64,000 nt of DNA from Thiobacillus sp. (GCF_030696885.1 NZ_JAUYRI010000009.1:62001-126000); one strand, 5' to 3'; shown: positions 1 through 9,390, counted from the stretch's first letter. Translations and numbers: made by a program. The notes: generated by a model from the sequence alone, not told the origin.

Positions 1-21
1 CGCTTCACCGCCGCGGCCTGA
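1..21 (+). CDS. possible 3' end of an upstream gene
   Basis: The first 21 bases read as six sense codons followed by TGA, so the window may open inside the last codons of a plus-strand gene. This is too short to identify. A ribosome binding site (ggaaggag) for the next gene follows immediately, which suits tandem genes on the same strand. Confidence 0.25.
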   Translation, partial: RFTAAA

Positions 22-50
22 ACCGGGCATCCACGGAAGGAGCGTGCACC

Positions 51-386
51 ATGCAAAATCTGGAGAGCCTGTCTCAGCTCAAGGGGGTCGTCGCCACCTT
101 GCGTTTTCTGGACGACGGCAGCCTGGCCGCCGCGGCGGGAGACCTGGACCCGATCGATCCGCAACTGGCCGCCGAGTTGTGCTACGCGAACGGCCGCATC
201 ATGCAGCACAACAGCGACATGCTGATGACGCTGTCCGGCGCCGACGGCTGGCCGTCCCGCGGCTGGATGATGGTGGGCGATGAGCTGTCGATCTGCGCCG
301 TGGCCGAAGTGGCCTGCCTGGTGCGCAATCGCGACGTTTCATTTAATGACGTGTTTCGCAGCCTGAAGGAAATTGCCCATAACTAG
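51..386 (+). CDS. DUF2173 family protein
   Basis: A 111-residue soluble protein with no signal peptide or membrane segment. The pattern (short N-terminal LxxLKGV helix, acidic DDG turn near residue 21, GW(x)MVGD near residue 75, and a C-terminal xDVFRxL helix) is what I remember of DUF2173, a small roadblock/LC7-like family common in sulfur-oxidising Proteobacteria. Function is not known. A strong ribosome binding site (ggaaggag) lies about 8 bases before the ATG, which supports this start over the out-of-frame ATG at 44. The family call is from memory of the pattern and should be tested with a profile search. Confidence 0.7.
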   Translation: MQNLESLSQLKGVVATLRFLDDGSLAAAAGDLDPIDPQLAAELCYANGRIMQHNSDMLMTLSGADGWPSRGWMMVGDELSICAVAEVACLVRNRDVSFNDVFRSLKEIAHN

Positions 387-524
387 CCGGATCGGGGGGA
401 CTCACGCAGACGCCCGCGGTGCAGCCGATGGCATGGATGTTGAGCGGGATCATCCAGGTGACGCGGCCCCGCTCTGCGGTATTCTGTGCGGCCGGATCAC
501 ACGAAAACCCAAGGACAGTGCCTG

Positions 525-1370
525 ATGCAGAAACCGATCGTGCACGCTGCGCGCACAGCCATTTTTATTGCGAGCGTGCTGGCCATGCCGGCGGCCCATG
601 CCGAGATGCGTCCGCTGTGGGAAGTGGGCGCCGGGCTGGCGGTCCTCAACTTGCCCAACTATCGCGGCTCGGATGCAAGGCAGACTACAGTGTTGCCGAT
701 GCCCTATCTGATCTATCGGGGTGAAGTGCTGAGAGCGGACAGCGACGGCCTGCGCGGTCTGCTGTTCGACAGCGAGTGGCTGGAGGTCAACGTCAGCCTC
801 AACGGCAGCCTGCCGGTCAGCAGCGACGACGATCCGGTGCGCCAGGGCATGGCCGACCTCGACCCCGCCGTCGAACTGGGCCCCACCGTCAACGCCCGCC
901 TGTGGCAATCGGCCGATCGCAGAATGCGGCTGGACGTGCGGGCGCCGGTGCGCACCGCCATCACCGTCGCGTCCGGCCCCGAGCAGATCGGCTGGCTGTT
1001 CTCACCCAACCTGCTGCTGCAGATCCGCGACCCGGCCGGCCACGCCGGTTGGAATCTTGGCATGCAGGCCGGCCCCTATTTCAATGACCGTGAATACAAC
1101 GCGTATTTCTATGGCGTGCGCCCCGCCGAAGCCCTCGCAGGCCGTCCCGCTTATGACGCGTCGGGCGGCTATTCCGGTGCGCAGGTCACGCTCACCCTGA
1201 CCAGGCGCTTTCCGCGCTGGTGGGTCGGCGGCTTCCTGCGCTACGACACGCTGGCCGGATCGGTGATCGAGGACAGCCCGCTGGTGAAGCAATCCGACGC
1301 CGTCTCGGTCGGGCTTGCGCTGAGCTGGGTGTTCAAGGAATCGACCCGGCGGGTCGACGCCGAGGAATAA
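525..1370 (+). CDS. MipA/OmpV family outer-membrane protein
   Basis: A 281-residue protein with a Sec signal peptide (residues 1 to about 25, ending AHA) and alternating amphipathic strands ending in a C-terminal barrel-like strand. The mature start (GAGLAVLNLPNYRGS) is the typical MipA/OmpV opening. MipA in E. coli scaffolds murein enzymes (MltA, PBP1B); many relatives are simply outer-membrane beta-barrels of unknown role, so the gene name is not transferred. The start at 525 is preferred over an upstream in-frame ATG at 486 because it has an aaggac ribosome binding site and begins the signal peptide. It converges on the diguanylate cyclase gene with a 13-base gap. Confidence 0.8.
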   Translation: MQKPIVHAARTAIFIASVLAMPAAHAEMRPLWEVGAGLAVLNLPNYRGSDARQTTVLPMPYLIYRGEVLRADSDGLRGLLFDSEWLEVNVSLNGSLPVSSDDDPVRQGMADLDPAVELGPTVNARLWQSADRRMRLDVRAPVRTAITVASGPEQIGWLFSPNLLLQIRDPAGHAGWNLGMQAGPYFNDREYNAYFYGVRPAEALAGRPAYDASGGYSGAQVTLTLTRRFPRWWVGGFLRYDTLAGSVIEDSPLVKQSDAVSVGLALSWVFKESTRRVDAEE

Positions 1371-1383
1371 GGCGGCGCCGAGA

Positions 1384-2520
1384 CTAGATGGCCTGCGTCT
1401 GGCTGCGCCCCAGTTTTTTGGACTGGTAGAGGGCCTGGTCTCCGCGCGTCAGCAGGTCGTCCAGCGTGTCGTCATTGCCCCGCCATTCCGACATGCCGAT
1501 GCTGACCGACCAGGCAATGGGCTCGCTTTCGCTGGCCGCTTCATGAAAGCGCCGTGCCACCAGCTGGGCGTGTTCGAGATCGGTGTCGGGCAGGATGGCC
1601 ATGAATTCATCCCCGCCAAACCGGGTGAGCCGGTCGGTTGCCCGCAATGCCTTTTTGGCGCGTTCCGCAAAATCCACCAGCACCCTGTCGCCCGCAAGGT
1701 GGCCGTGGGTATCGTTGATGTCCTTGAACTTGTCGAGGTCGATCAGCATGATGGTCAGCTTGTTTCCATGGCGCCGGACGCGGGCGATTTCGCGCTCGAG
1801 TTCGTCGACCGCCGCCTTCTTGTTGAGGCACTGAGTCAGGTCGTCATGGCGGCTCATGTATTCCAGGTCCTGGCGCAGCCTTTCGGACGCCAGCATGATG
1901 AAGCTGATCGTCCCGATCGGAATCATCACGGACGGCAGCGCCATGTAGAAAAGCTGCGAGGTCGATTCATCCAGCAGACTGGTGGGCGCCTCGAAGCCCA
2001 GCATCAGGCCGCCCAGGCGCACGACCCGCGAGACGATCAGGACGGCGAGTGCAAACAGCAGAATGGCGCGCCCCGTGGTGTTGGGCAGTTTTTTCAGCAC
2101 CAGCACCAGCTGGTCCAGCAGCACCACCAGCGTGAACGCGCTCAGGGTCGCAAGCCGCATCGCCACGCTCGGCTGCACATAGGTGAACCACACAAAGAGG
2201 CCCACATAGGCCAGCACAAACCAGAACAGCTGCACCGAGTTATCGCGGGGCGCCACCCCGGCAAACTTCCGTGTGCCGGCGTTCATGAGCATGAAGCCGA
2301 GCAGCAGCATCAGCTGGGCCGCGATGATGCTGAACAGGTCCGGTATCGTGTCGCGGGCGACGAACAGCGGAATGGCCAGCGCAATGACCAGCACCGACAC
2401 GCCCCACTCCCGCAAGCCCCGAATGTTTTTGGGGAAGGTCCGGGCAATGACCAGCAGCACCACGCTCATGGCCAGGGCCATGAAGCACGAGCTGATCAGG
2501 ATGATTAACGGGGGCGGCAT
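1384..2520 (-). CDS. membrane diguanylate cyclase (7TM + GGDEF)
   Basis: A 378-residue protein. The first ~210 residues hold about seven hydrophobic segments with short loops; the last ~165 form a GGDEF domain. The catalytic signature is intact as FGGDEF near residues 301-306, preceded by DLDKFKDINDTHGH, so the protein should make cyclic di-GMP from two GTP at the inner membrane. No EAL domain is present. I do not see the RxxD product-inhibition site clearly. The signal sensed by the membrane domain is unknown. The gene stands alone, convergent with the MipA-like gene. Confidence 0.88.
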   Translation of the reverse strand: MPPPLIILISSCFMALAMSVVLLVIARTFPKNIRGLREWGVSVLVIALAIPLFVARDTIPDLFSIIAAQLMLLLGFMLMNAGTRKFAGVAPRDNSVQLFWFVLAYVGLFVWFTYVQPSVAMRLATLSAFTLVVLLDQLVLVLKKLPNTTGRAILLFALAVLIVSRVVRLGGLMLGFEAPTSLLDESTSQLFYMALPSVMIPIGTISFIMLASERLRQDLEYMSRHDDLTQCLNKKAAVDELEREIARVRRHGNKLTIMLIDLDKFKDINDTHGHLAGDRVLVDFAERAKKALRATDRLTRFGGDEFMAILPDTDLEHAQLVARRFHEAASESEPIAWSVSIGMSEWRGNDDTLDDLLTRGDQALYQSKKLGRSQTQAI

Positions 2521-2639
2521 CTAAATAGGGTGTTTATATTGTGTGCCTGGTTGCCTTGCGGGGGCGGCTTCCGAATGTTTCATCGCTTGCCGCCAGAGCC
2601 GTGCGGATACACAGTCGGCGGACATTCTAGCGTGGTCCT

Positions 2640-3152
2640 TCAGGCTTCCATACCGTTTAGAAGAATCGACCAGCGCGCCAGCTTGTCCTCCTGCGTCATC
2701 GATGCATGCGCCGGACTGGTGGACGGCAGCGTTTCACAGCGGATGGCCTGGAGGGCGGCGGGCAGGCCGGGCAGTACGGCCCGGCGATAGAGCTCGGCGG
2801 CCTTCGATCCGTTGAAGGCGATCAGCCGGATCTGTGGATGGGCCGCGATGAACGGCGCGAAATCGTTGGGCACCACGCTATCGGGACGAATCGCGGCATC
2901 CAGGCTGCCGGGGCGGTGGGCGGCCGCGCACACGTCCCACAGCGCAACCCCGCTCAGGATCAGGCGCCGCGTGCGTTCGTCGTAGGGCAATTCGGGGCCG
3001 GCGCCGAAGAGCCGTCCCATCAGGGGCCAGAACGCATTGCGCGGCTGCGCGTAGTACTGCTGCTGCCGCAGCGATTCCTGCCCCGGCAGGCTGCCGAGTA
3101 TCAGCACCCGGGCGTGCGCGTCGGCAATTGGCGGAAACCCGGTCGAAACCAC
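2640..3152 (-). CDS. DNA-deoxyinosine (hypoxanthine) glycosylase
   Basis: A 170-residue uracil-DNA-glycosylase-superfamily enzyme. Motif 1 is the GSLPG loop at residues 21-25 and motif 2 is the LPSTSPAHA stretch near residues 142-150, the arrangement found in the family-6 hypoxanthine-DNA glycosylases, which excise deaminated adenine from DNA. Length matches that family. It starts with GTG only 6 bases after the stop of the methyltransferase gene, so the two are probably cotranscribed. Substrate preference among deaminated bases cannot be read from sequence alone. Confidence 0.8.
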   Translation of the reverse strand: MVSTGFPPIADAHARVLILGSLPGQESLRQQQYYAQPRNAFWPLMGRLFGAGPELPYDERTRRLILSGVALWDVCAAAHRPGSLDAAIRPDSVVPNDFAPFIAAHPQIRLIAFNGSKAAELYRRAVLPGLPAALQAIRCETLPSTSPAHASMTQEDKLARWSILLNGMEA

Positions 3153-3158
3153 GCGCGC

Positions 3159-3806
3159 CTACGCGTCTTCGCGCCGCGCGGTCATCAGGAACACCGGGTA
3201 GTCCTGAGTTCCGCTGTCGTGTTCCTTTGCAATGCTGAACACCGTCTGAAACTGCACTGCGGCGAAGCCCGCCTGGGCGGCGCGCCGGCTCAGCTCGGCG
3301 CGATCGAAACCGTGGTGCACGTCGACCTCCGGGCCGTGAAACGAGCCGTCTTCCTGGTCGAGATCGGCGATGCACAGATATCCGCCGGGGTTCAGCAGGT
3401 CGTGGAAGATGGACAGGATCCGGTCCGTGTCCGGCACGTGGTGCAAGGTCATCGCGGTCATGATCAGGTCGAAGCGCTGCGTCGGCGCCGGGTCGGCCAT
3501 CAGATCGAGTTGCAGCGTCGTCATGTTGGTGACGCCCTGCGCCGCGATCTTCTCGTCCACCACCTCGAGCATGCCGCCCGAGCTGTCCGCCATCAGGATG
3601 GCGCCGAGCTCATCCTTCAGCGGAAACGACAGCAGGCCCGTGCCGCAACCGTAGTCGAGCGCGGTCATGCCACGATTCAGCGGCACCGCCTGGCGGATGG
3701 CGTCGGCGATCTTCAGCCCGCGTTCGCGGAACAGCGGGTTATCGTCCCATTGGCGGGCTTTACTGTCGAAGTGGGCGGCGTCGAGTTGGGTGGGCTGGGT
3801 AGTCAT
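3159..3806 (-). CDS. class I SAM-dependent methyltransferase
   Basis: A 215-residue Rossmann-fold methyltransferase. SAM motif I is LDYGCGTGLLSF (about residues 49-60), followed by the acidic motif II loop (LMADSS) and a post-motif with TLHHVPD, all typical of Methyltransf_11/UbiE-like small-molecule methyltransferases. The substrate is unknown. The reading frame stays open upstream to 4220, but that part overlaps the CAP-domain gene in another frame; the ATG at 3806 starts the recognisable family N-terminus. It is followed by the glycosylase gene with a 6-base gap. Confidence 0.85.
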   Translation of the reverse strand: MTTQPTQLDAAHFDSKARQWDDNPLFRERGLKIADAIRQAVPLNRGMTALDYGCGTGLLSFPLKDELGAILMADSSGGMLEVVDEKIAAQGVTNMTTLQLDLMADPAPTQRFDLIMTAMTLHHVPDTDRILSIFHDLLNPGGYLCIADLDQEDGSFHGPEVDVHHGFDRAELSRRAAQAGFAAVQFQTVFSIAKEHDSGTQDYPVFLMTARREDA

Positions 3807-3904
3807 GGGGTGAATGGTAAATGGGATGCCGTGTGATTGCATCGTCTCTGCGTCACTGTCGCGCGCACGGCCCTCGCGGTCCTGTACTGCCGAAGCGGTC
3901 GTCA

Positions 3905-4471
3905 TCAGTAAGGGGTGCGCCCCAGCGTATTGCCCGGTGGATCGTAATTGCAGGCCACCAGCCGGGTGGCGTTGCAGATCGCCTCGCCGCATCCCAACCG
4001 GGTGGTGCCGCGCCAGACCATCTGGGTGTAGTGGCCGATCTGCCGGTAATTGTTTTTGGTGATGACGCCGCCGCGATAGCGTGCCTTCTCGCTTTCCCAT
4101 CCGTGAGCGGCATCGATCGCTCGGTAATGGCTGGCGGTTCCCTGGAAGAGGTTTTCGCCGTAGCGGTTGGGCTGACGATGCCGCATGCGGCAGCCATTGG
4201 CCGCCAGGTGATCGGCCCACTGCTGTGCCTGCGCGGCGAGCCCCTCATCCCAGCGCAGCGGTGCCACGCCCACATCGGCGCGCACCGCATTGTGGTGGGT
4301 AAGTATTGCGCGGATATCGGTCGGTTTCATTTGCGTCGGCTTAAGGTCCGAGCTGACAGCGGGCGCTGGGCTCACGCGGTCAGGGTCGGTAGAGCGGGCC
4401 GGCAGCGGCTCCGCGCATCCGCCGAGCAACGCGAAAACCAGCGGGATCAAGCGAATCACAGGGCGATACAT
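3905..4471 (-). CDS. CAP-domain (SCP/PR-1 type) lipoprotein
   Basis: A 188-residue protein beginning with a lipoprotein signal peptide whose lipobox is LLGGC (Cys19). After a Pro/Ser-rich linker comes a CAP domain: HNAVRADVGVAPLRWDE, HLAANGCRMRHRQ, RYGENLF, GHYTQMVW and a final LVACNYDPPGN motif. The last two are classic CAP1/CAP2 signatures. Expected location is the periplasmic face of a membrane. Bacterial CAP proteins have few defined functions. The CAP His and Glu positions appear conserved. Confidence 0.9.
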   Translation of the reverse strand: MYRPVIRLIPLVFALLGGCAEPLPARSTDPDRVSPAPAVSSDLKPTQMKPTDIRAILTHHNAVRADVGVAPLRWDEGLAAQAQQWADHLAANGCRMRHRQPNRYGENLFQGTASHYRAIDAAHGWESEKARYRGGVITKNNYRQIGHYTQMVWRGTTRLGCGEAICNATRLVACNYDPPGNTLGRTPY

Positions 4472-4713
4472 GGGACGCCTTTCATGCCGGGACAGACCTC
4501 GGATGGAGTCGCCCGCATGCCTTTTGGTTTCCGTTGACGCAGACGAAAGGGCGCGCGCGGTATCGACGCGTTCCTACATAATCAGGTATTGATCGCTATT
4601 GGAGCGGCAAAATCGAACGCCCTACGTTTCTCCCCAGGGGACGGGCGCGACACGCGCATCCCGCCGTTGACGACCCGCCCAGTGGAGGACAGAAATGAAA
4701 CGGCAGACGCCTC

Positions 4714-5304
4714 ATGACTGCACAGTTTGAGCTTTTCAACGCTGTAGAGACGCCGCGGCCGGAGCCGGAATACCCCGAGGGTTTTCGGTACCAGCCTGAG
4801 CTGCTGGGCGCGGCTGACGAAGCCGCGCTCCTTGCGCGCGTGCGCGAATTGCCTTTCCGCGCATTCGAGTTCCACGGCTATACCGGCAAGCGCCGCGTGG
4901 TCTCCTTCGGTTGGCAATACGACTTTTCCGGGCGCCAGCTTCGCGAAGCAGCGCCCATTCCCGACTTCCTGCGCGACCTCCGCGCGACCGCTGCCGCATT
5001 CGCCGCAGTGGCGCCGGAAGCGCTGCAGCAGATACTCGTCACGGAATACAGCCCGGGCGCCGGCATCGGCTGGCACCGGGACAAGCCGGTGTATGGCCAG
5101 GTCGTCGGCATATCGCTCTTGGCCCCTTGCGTCTTTCGCTTCAGGCGGGCGACGGGTGACAGCTGGGCGCGAATCAATCTGACGGCTGCACCACGGTCTG
5201 CTTACCTCTTGAACGGTCTGGCGCGGACGCTGTGGGAGCACAGCATTCCGCCGGTGAACGCGCTGCGCTACTCGATCACGTTTCGTACGCTGCGGGAAGG
5301 GTGA
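4714..5304 (+). CDS. AlkB-like 2-oxoglutarate/Fe(II) dioxygenase
   Basis: A 196-residue protein of the AlkB family (2OG-FeII_Oxy_2). The iron-binding HxD is visible in GIGWHRDKPVYG (near residues 117-128), the distal His is in WEHSIPPV and the 2OG-binding Arg in RYSITFR near the C terminus. Relatives remove alkyl groups from nucleic acids by oxidation, but this branch is also found without a proven substrate. I see no adaptation (Ada or LexA) operator upstream. The N-terminal 30 residues are Pro/Glu-rich and not part of the core fold. Confidence 0.85.
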   Translation: MTAQFELFNAVETPRPEPEYPEGFRYQPELLGAADEAALLARVRELPFRAFEFHGYTGKRRVVSFGWQYDFSGRQLREAAPIPDFLRDLRATAAAFAAVAPEALQQILVTEYSPGAGIGWHRDKPVYGQVVGISLLAPCVFRFRRATGDSWARINLTAAPRSAYLLNGLARTLWEHSIPPVNALRYSITFRTLREG

Positions 5305-5368
5305 AGACGTGTCGTGCTAGCAACGCATGCAAGCATGCCGCTGTGAGAATGGGATCGGAGCGTTAGCG

Positions 5369-6076
5369 TTAGATTCCACGCGACGCAAAGAGGCTGCGAC
5401 TCTGCCTGGTCATCCCGAAAACCATGAGTGGCAACATAACGAGCAGGAGGGACAGGGTTCCAGGTTCCGGAACGGCTGTCGCGACGATCGTGAAATTAAA
5501 ACCGTCGATATTCGTGGAAGTAACAAAGTCGAAATAGGGTGCCCTGTAGCCACGCCAAGTGAGCGTGTGCCCGTCCCATGTTCCTTGCGAGTCACTGGGT
5601 CCTCCAATTACCCACCCGCTACACGATCCGGGGCCAACGAACAAGAAACACGGATCGCTCCGCGCTTCGAATGTCTCTCCGTTCATCAGTGCCAAATCGA
5701 CGTCCAGGTAAAAGCCTTGAGCCAGTGCGTCAGTGGAAAGCCCCATCATTTTCAAATACAACAAATCTCTGTCTACGACTGGATATCCCGCACCGAAATC
5801 AAAATTCTCGTGAATCACGTGGACATCAATGTTGCCCGTGAGCATAAATTTTTGAGGCTGTGACTGGGATGGCTCCGGGCAAACCAGTTCACCGGTTTGA
5901 TCAACTGTGCAAAATAGGATGAACGACGGGACGGAGAGGATCTCACTGCGGGTGGGGTCGATTTGAAGCAGAAGTGCATTGGCCGCTTGCGAAAAAAGCG
6001 CCATAAAAAGCAATGTGAGGGCAGGCATCAGCGCGCTCAAGCTGGATTTCGTTGTTTTGTCGTTGACCGTTTGCAT
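5369..6076 (-). CDS. PEP-CTERM sorting-domain protein
   Basis: A 235-residue exported protein. It has an N-terminal signal peptide (hydrophobic residues 16-36) and a C-terminal PEP-CTERM tail: VPEPGTLSLLLV, a hydrophobic segment, then a short basic end (RQSR). PEP-CTERM proteins are cut and anchored by exosortase in bacteria that make exopolysaccharide. The middle is a beta-rich region with four Cys and no domain I can name. GC content is lower than in the neighbours, common for this fast-evolving class. A ribosome binding site (ggagag) lies before the ATG. Confidence 0.85.
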   Translation of the reverse strand: MQTVNDKTTKSSLSALMPALTLLFMALFSQAANALLLQIDPTRSEILSVPSFILFCTVDQTGELVCPEPSQSQPQKFMLTGNIDVHVIHENFDFGAGYPVVDRDLLYLKMMGLSTDALAQGFYLDVDLALMNGETFEARSDPCFLFVGPGSCSGWVIGGPSDSQGTWDGHTLTWRGYRAPYFDFVTSTNIDGFNFTIVATAVPEPGTLSLLLVMLPLMVFGMTRQSRSLFASRGI

Positions 6077-6315
6077 GGCGGATTCTCTCCAAATAAATGA
6101 ACATCGGACATGAGGTTGTTCAATCCGCCTTAGTTATTATCTCTACCGACGGCAGCCAGTTAAGCACCAGTCATGCCATCTCGGTTGTCATAGGCTTAGT
6201 CAAGATAAAACAAGGTTCTAGATTCGTATCACGCGATTGATGATGTAGGTAATGTAAAGAAATCCGACAAAGTAGAACCACCGGGCGGAATACGCAGCGT
6301 GCGCCTCAGAGGGGC

Positions 6316-7314
6316 TCAGTCGATGGCGAGGACCACCTTGCCGGTGAGCTCGCCGGCTTCGATCAAACGATGCGCCTCCGCGGCTTTAGCCAGCGGCAGG
6401 ATCCTGTCGACGTGAACGCGCAGCGTGCCTGCATCGAACAGCGCTGCGCCTTGTTCGAGTATCCACGCCTGATGCTGCTGGGCTTCGGTCCAGCCGAAGA
6501 GCATGGGGGAGAGCATCAGTTCCTGACTGACGCGCAGGTTGCGCAGGCGGGCGGTCTTCCATTCGGTGTCCGTGCCGGGCTGGAGCAGGGTGACGAGATC
6601 GCCGTAGGGGCGGACGGCCGCAAAGCTGTGATTGAAGGTGGCGCCGCCGACGGTATCGAACACGATGTCGGCGCCCTGGCCCTGGGTCAGGTTCAGAACG
6701 GCCGGGACGAAATCGGTGTCGCGGTAGGAAATGGCTTCATCGGCCCCCAGTTGTCTGGTGAACGCGGCCTTGCTGGCGGAGCCGACGGTGGTGAGCACAA
6801 GGCAGCCCGCCGCCTTGGCCAGTTGAATGGCGACGTGGCCCACGCCACCCGCACCGGCATGGATCAGCACGGTCTGGCCAGCCGTCATCCGGGCGCGGTC
6901 GTACAGGGCTTCCCAGGCGGTGATGAGCACCAGCGGCGCGGCGGCGGTCTGGTTAACGTCCAGGCTGGCCGGCTTGCGCGCCGCGAAGCGCGCGTCCACC
7001 ACCGCGTACTCGGCGTAGGTGCCGGGATGGCCGCCAATGCCGCCGTTGCAGAAGTAGACGGCGTCGCCCGGCTTGAAGCGACTCACGTTTGCGCCGACGG
7101 CCTCGACCACGCCCGCGCCGTCGCAGCCGAGGATGGCGGGCATGCGCTCGGGGTAGTAGGTGCCGCGAGCGCGCAGCTTGGTGTCGATGGGATTGACCCC
7201 GGCCGCCTTGAGACGCACCAGCAGTTCTGTGTCATGCGTGATCTGCGGGGTCGGCATGTCGGCAAGGCGGAGAACCTGAGGCGCGCCAGGCGCGTGCATC
7301 ACAATCGCTTTCAT
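6316..7314 (-). CDS. zinc-type alcohol dehydrogenase / quinone oxidoreductase (MDR family)
   Basis: A 332-residue medium-chain dehydrogenase/reductase. It opens MKAIVMHAPGAPQVL, has GCDGAGVVEAVG near residue 65, and the NAD(P)H-binding HAGAGGVGHVAIQLAK in the middle. Catalytic zinc Cys/His residues are not evident, pointing to the zinc-independent quinone-oxidoreductase branch. The frame continues upstream to 7386, but the ATG at 7314 has a near-perfect ribosome binding site (gggagga) and the canonical family N-terminus. Substrate unknown. Confidence 0.85.
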   Translation of the reverse strand: MKAIVMHAPGAPQVLRLADMPTPQITHDTELLVRLKAAGVNPIDTKLRARGTYYPERMPAILGCDGAGVVEAVGANVSRFKPGDAVYFCNGGIGGHPGTYAEYAVVDARFAARKPASLDVNQTAAAPLVLITAWEALYDRARMTAGQTVLIHAGAGGVGHVAIQLAKAAGCLVLTTVGSASKAAFTRQLGADEAISYRDTDFVPAVLNLTQGQGADIVFDTVGGATFNHSFAAVRPYGDLVTLLQPGTDTEWKTARLRNLRVSQELMLSPMLFGWTEAQQHQAWILEQGAALFDAGTLRVHVDRILPLAKAAEAHRLIEAGELTGKVVLAID

Positions 7315-7424
7315 GTTTCGTTCCTCCCGGTTGGCGTACGGTGCGCTCAAGGATAGCGATGGATCGTTGCCTGTCCAGTCAACCAACGCCTGATCGAGCT
7401 GTCCGGCCGTCGTGGCGGTATTTT

Positions 7425-8273
7425 CTAGCGCAGGCCCCGTTCAAAACACGTCAGCCGAACATCCACGCTGAGCGACAGCGTCGTCAACGCAGCGGCCGCA
7501 GCGCGGCCCTCGGCACTGGCACGGAAGAGATGCGGCGTCATTGCCAGCAGGTCGGCAATCTGCCCGGCACTGGTCAGCTCGATAGCGAAGCGCAGCGTCT
7601 CCGTCGGCAGGCGGCTGAAACCTGCCGGGGTTTGCAGGTCGGGCGGGCGCTCCGGCTTCAGGCTGGGGTAGATGATTTCGCGCAGTTCGCGCAGATGATC
7701 GGGCCCGGCATCGACCTGCACCAGCAGGCCGCCCGGCTTCAGCACCCGCGCAAACTCCGCATACACCGGGAAGCCGAACATGCACAGCACGCGATCCAGC
7801 GTGCCCGACAGCACCGGCAGGTTGGCGTTGCTGCCCACCACCCAGCTGGGCCGCCTGTCCTGCTTCGCCGCCGACAACACCGCCCATTTGGAAATATCCA
7901 GTCCCAGCAGCGCCAGCGTTTTTTCGTCGCCCACCGCTGCGGCCAGCTGGCGCATGTAATAGCCTTCGCCACAGCCGGCATCGAGACAGCTGATGTGTGC
8001 GTCAGCCGGCAGATCGGCCAGCACCGCCCGGCTCACCGCAGCGCCAATCGGCTGGTAAAAGCCCGCCGTCAGAAAACGCCGCCGCGCCGCAACCATTTCC
8101 TTGCTGTCGCCCGGATCGCGCGAGCGCTTGTGCTGCACCGGCAACAGGTTGGTGTAACCCTGGCTGGCGATGTCGAAACTGTGGCCGGACGCGCAGGCCC
8201 AGGCGGAACCCGTGCAATGCAGGGGCGTACCGTCCAGCGGACAGGCCAGTGCCTGGAAAGGGGTGATGCTCAT
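7425..8273 (-). CDS. rlmA: 23S rRNA (guanine-N1)-methyltransferase RlmA
   Basis: A 282-residue protein matching RlmA in length and layout. The N-terminal zinc-binding ribbon is CPLDGTPLHC...CASGH, followed by the characteristic FDIASQGYTNLLP and a SAM motif (CLDAGCGEGYY). RlmA methylates N1 of a guanine (G745 in E. coli) in 23S rRNA helix 35; paralogues act at G748. The zinc-ribbon cysteines and His are all present. Minus-strand neighbour of the Crp-type regulator with about 70 bases between them. Confidence 0.88.
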   Translation of the reverse strand: MSITPFQALACPLDGTPLHCTGSAWACASGHSFDIASQGYTNLLPVQHKRSRDPGDSKEMVAARRRFLTAGFYQPIGAAVSRAVLADLPADAHISCLDAGCGEGYYMRQLAAAVGDEKTLALLGLDISKWAVLSAAKQDRRPSWVVGSNANLPVLSGTLDRVLCMFGFPVYAEFARVLKPGGLLVQVDAGPDHLRELREIIYPSLKPERPPDLQTPAGFSRLPTETLRFAIELTSAGQIADLLAMTPHLFRASAEGRAAAAALTTLSLSVDVRLTCFERGLR

Positions 8274-8345
8274 TGGCTATTGTCCGGCGAGCTCAGGTGA
8301 GGGTGCGAAAACCGGGGTCTGTCCCGCATCCCGTATTGCTCCCAT

Positions 8346-9089
8346 CTACTTAGAACTTCGGCCGTGCGGGAGCAAGCGCTCATACTCATCCTTAACCACC
8401 GCATAGCACTCACACACTCGCTTTTCCAGTTTGGGGCGATCCAGCACGGTGATGCGACCGCGTGTGCGCACAAGCAATCCGTCTTTTTGCAACTGTCCAA
8501 CAACTTGGGTCACGCTCTCCCGGCGTACACCCAATAACTCTCCAATCGTCTTTTGGGTGATCACGACTTCATCGCTATGCAATCGATCCATGCTCATCAA
8601 AAGCCATCGGCACAATTGCTGATCCAGTGAATGGTGTTGGTTGCACACTGCAGTTTGGGAGGTCTGGCAAATCAGTGCCTGCGTGAAAAGCAGGGCCACA
8701 TGTTGCAGTTCACCGCCCAAGGCGAATTCTTGTTTCATCACTTTCCGGCTGAGTCGGTAAGCATGGCCTGCGCTTTGCACTTCCGTGCTGGTAGGCATGC
8801 TCTCGCCCCCCATGAAAATGGAAATGCCGACCATCCCCTCGTCACCCACCAGCGCGGTTTCGCTGGAGGAACCGTCTTCCAGGGAATACATCAGCGAGAC
8901 AATGCCGCTGGTCGGGAAATGCAAATAATTCACATGGTCTCCCGACTCCGACATCGTCCATCCCAATGGCATCTCCACGAGTTCAAGATTGGGCAACAGT
9001 CGCTCGTAATCCCGCGCGGGAAGGGCTGCCAGGATGCGGTTTTGCTTTGGATCCGGGGGCGAAGCGTCCGCGATTACCTTTTTTGACAT
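8346..9089 (-). CDS. Crp/Fnr family transcriptional regulator
   Basis: A 247-residue regulator with an N-terminal cyclic-nucleotide-binding-like beta-roll (residues ~20-130) and a C-terminal winged helix (HTH_Crp, TQKTIGELLGVRRESVTQ). The RRESVT recognition helix is typical. The cAMP-contacting residues are not conserved and there is no Fnr-type cysteine cluster, so the ligand is unknown. The frame is open up to 9317; I chose the ATG at 9089 (MSKKVIAD) because the beta-roll starts soon after. No strong ribosome binding site is visible, so an upstream start (for example near 9176) remains possible. Confidence 0.82.
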   Translation of the reverse strand: MSKKVIADASPPDPKQNRILAALPARDYERLLPNLELVEMPLGWTMSESGDHVNYLHFPTSGIVSLMYSLEDGSSSETALVGDEGMVGISIFMGGESMPTSTEVQSAGHAYRLSRKVMKQEFALGGELQHVALLFTQALICQTSQTAVCNQHHSLDQQLCRWLLMSMDRLHSDEVVITQKTIGELLGVRRESVTQVVGQLQKDGLLVRTRGRITVLDRPKLEKRVCECYAVVKDEYERLLPHGRSSK

Positions 9090-9390
9090 GTCTGGTTTGT
9101 TCGAGCGTGAAGTTCGTTGAGTTGACGTGAGTTCGGTCCCGTTCAGGCGTTGTTTCCCCACGCTGTCTTCCCCCATTCGGGTGAGCATTTCAGGAGTGTA
9201 CTGGGGAGCTCGAGCTTTTCGTAATACGCCAGAAACCAGAGCCACTGGAAGCATCGTGCAAAAACGGTCTCCGCCCAGCCGAATGTCCAGCCGGTCCGCT
9301 GGACGGCGCCATTCCATTGGCTAGACTCAGTGAGCGCGGGTATCGAATGTCCGCATGCAAACCGAAGTCCCAACCAGGAGGAGCATCGCG
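9090..9390. other. intergenic region between the Crp-type regulator and doxX-like gene
   Basis: About 300 bases separating divergently transcribed genes. The left part could encode an N-terminal extension of the Crp-type protein, since that frame is open. The right end holds a good ribosome binding site (aggaggag, 9376-9383) for the DoxX gene. I see no clear promoter hexamers, operator palindrome or RNA gene here. Confidence 0.4.
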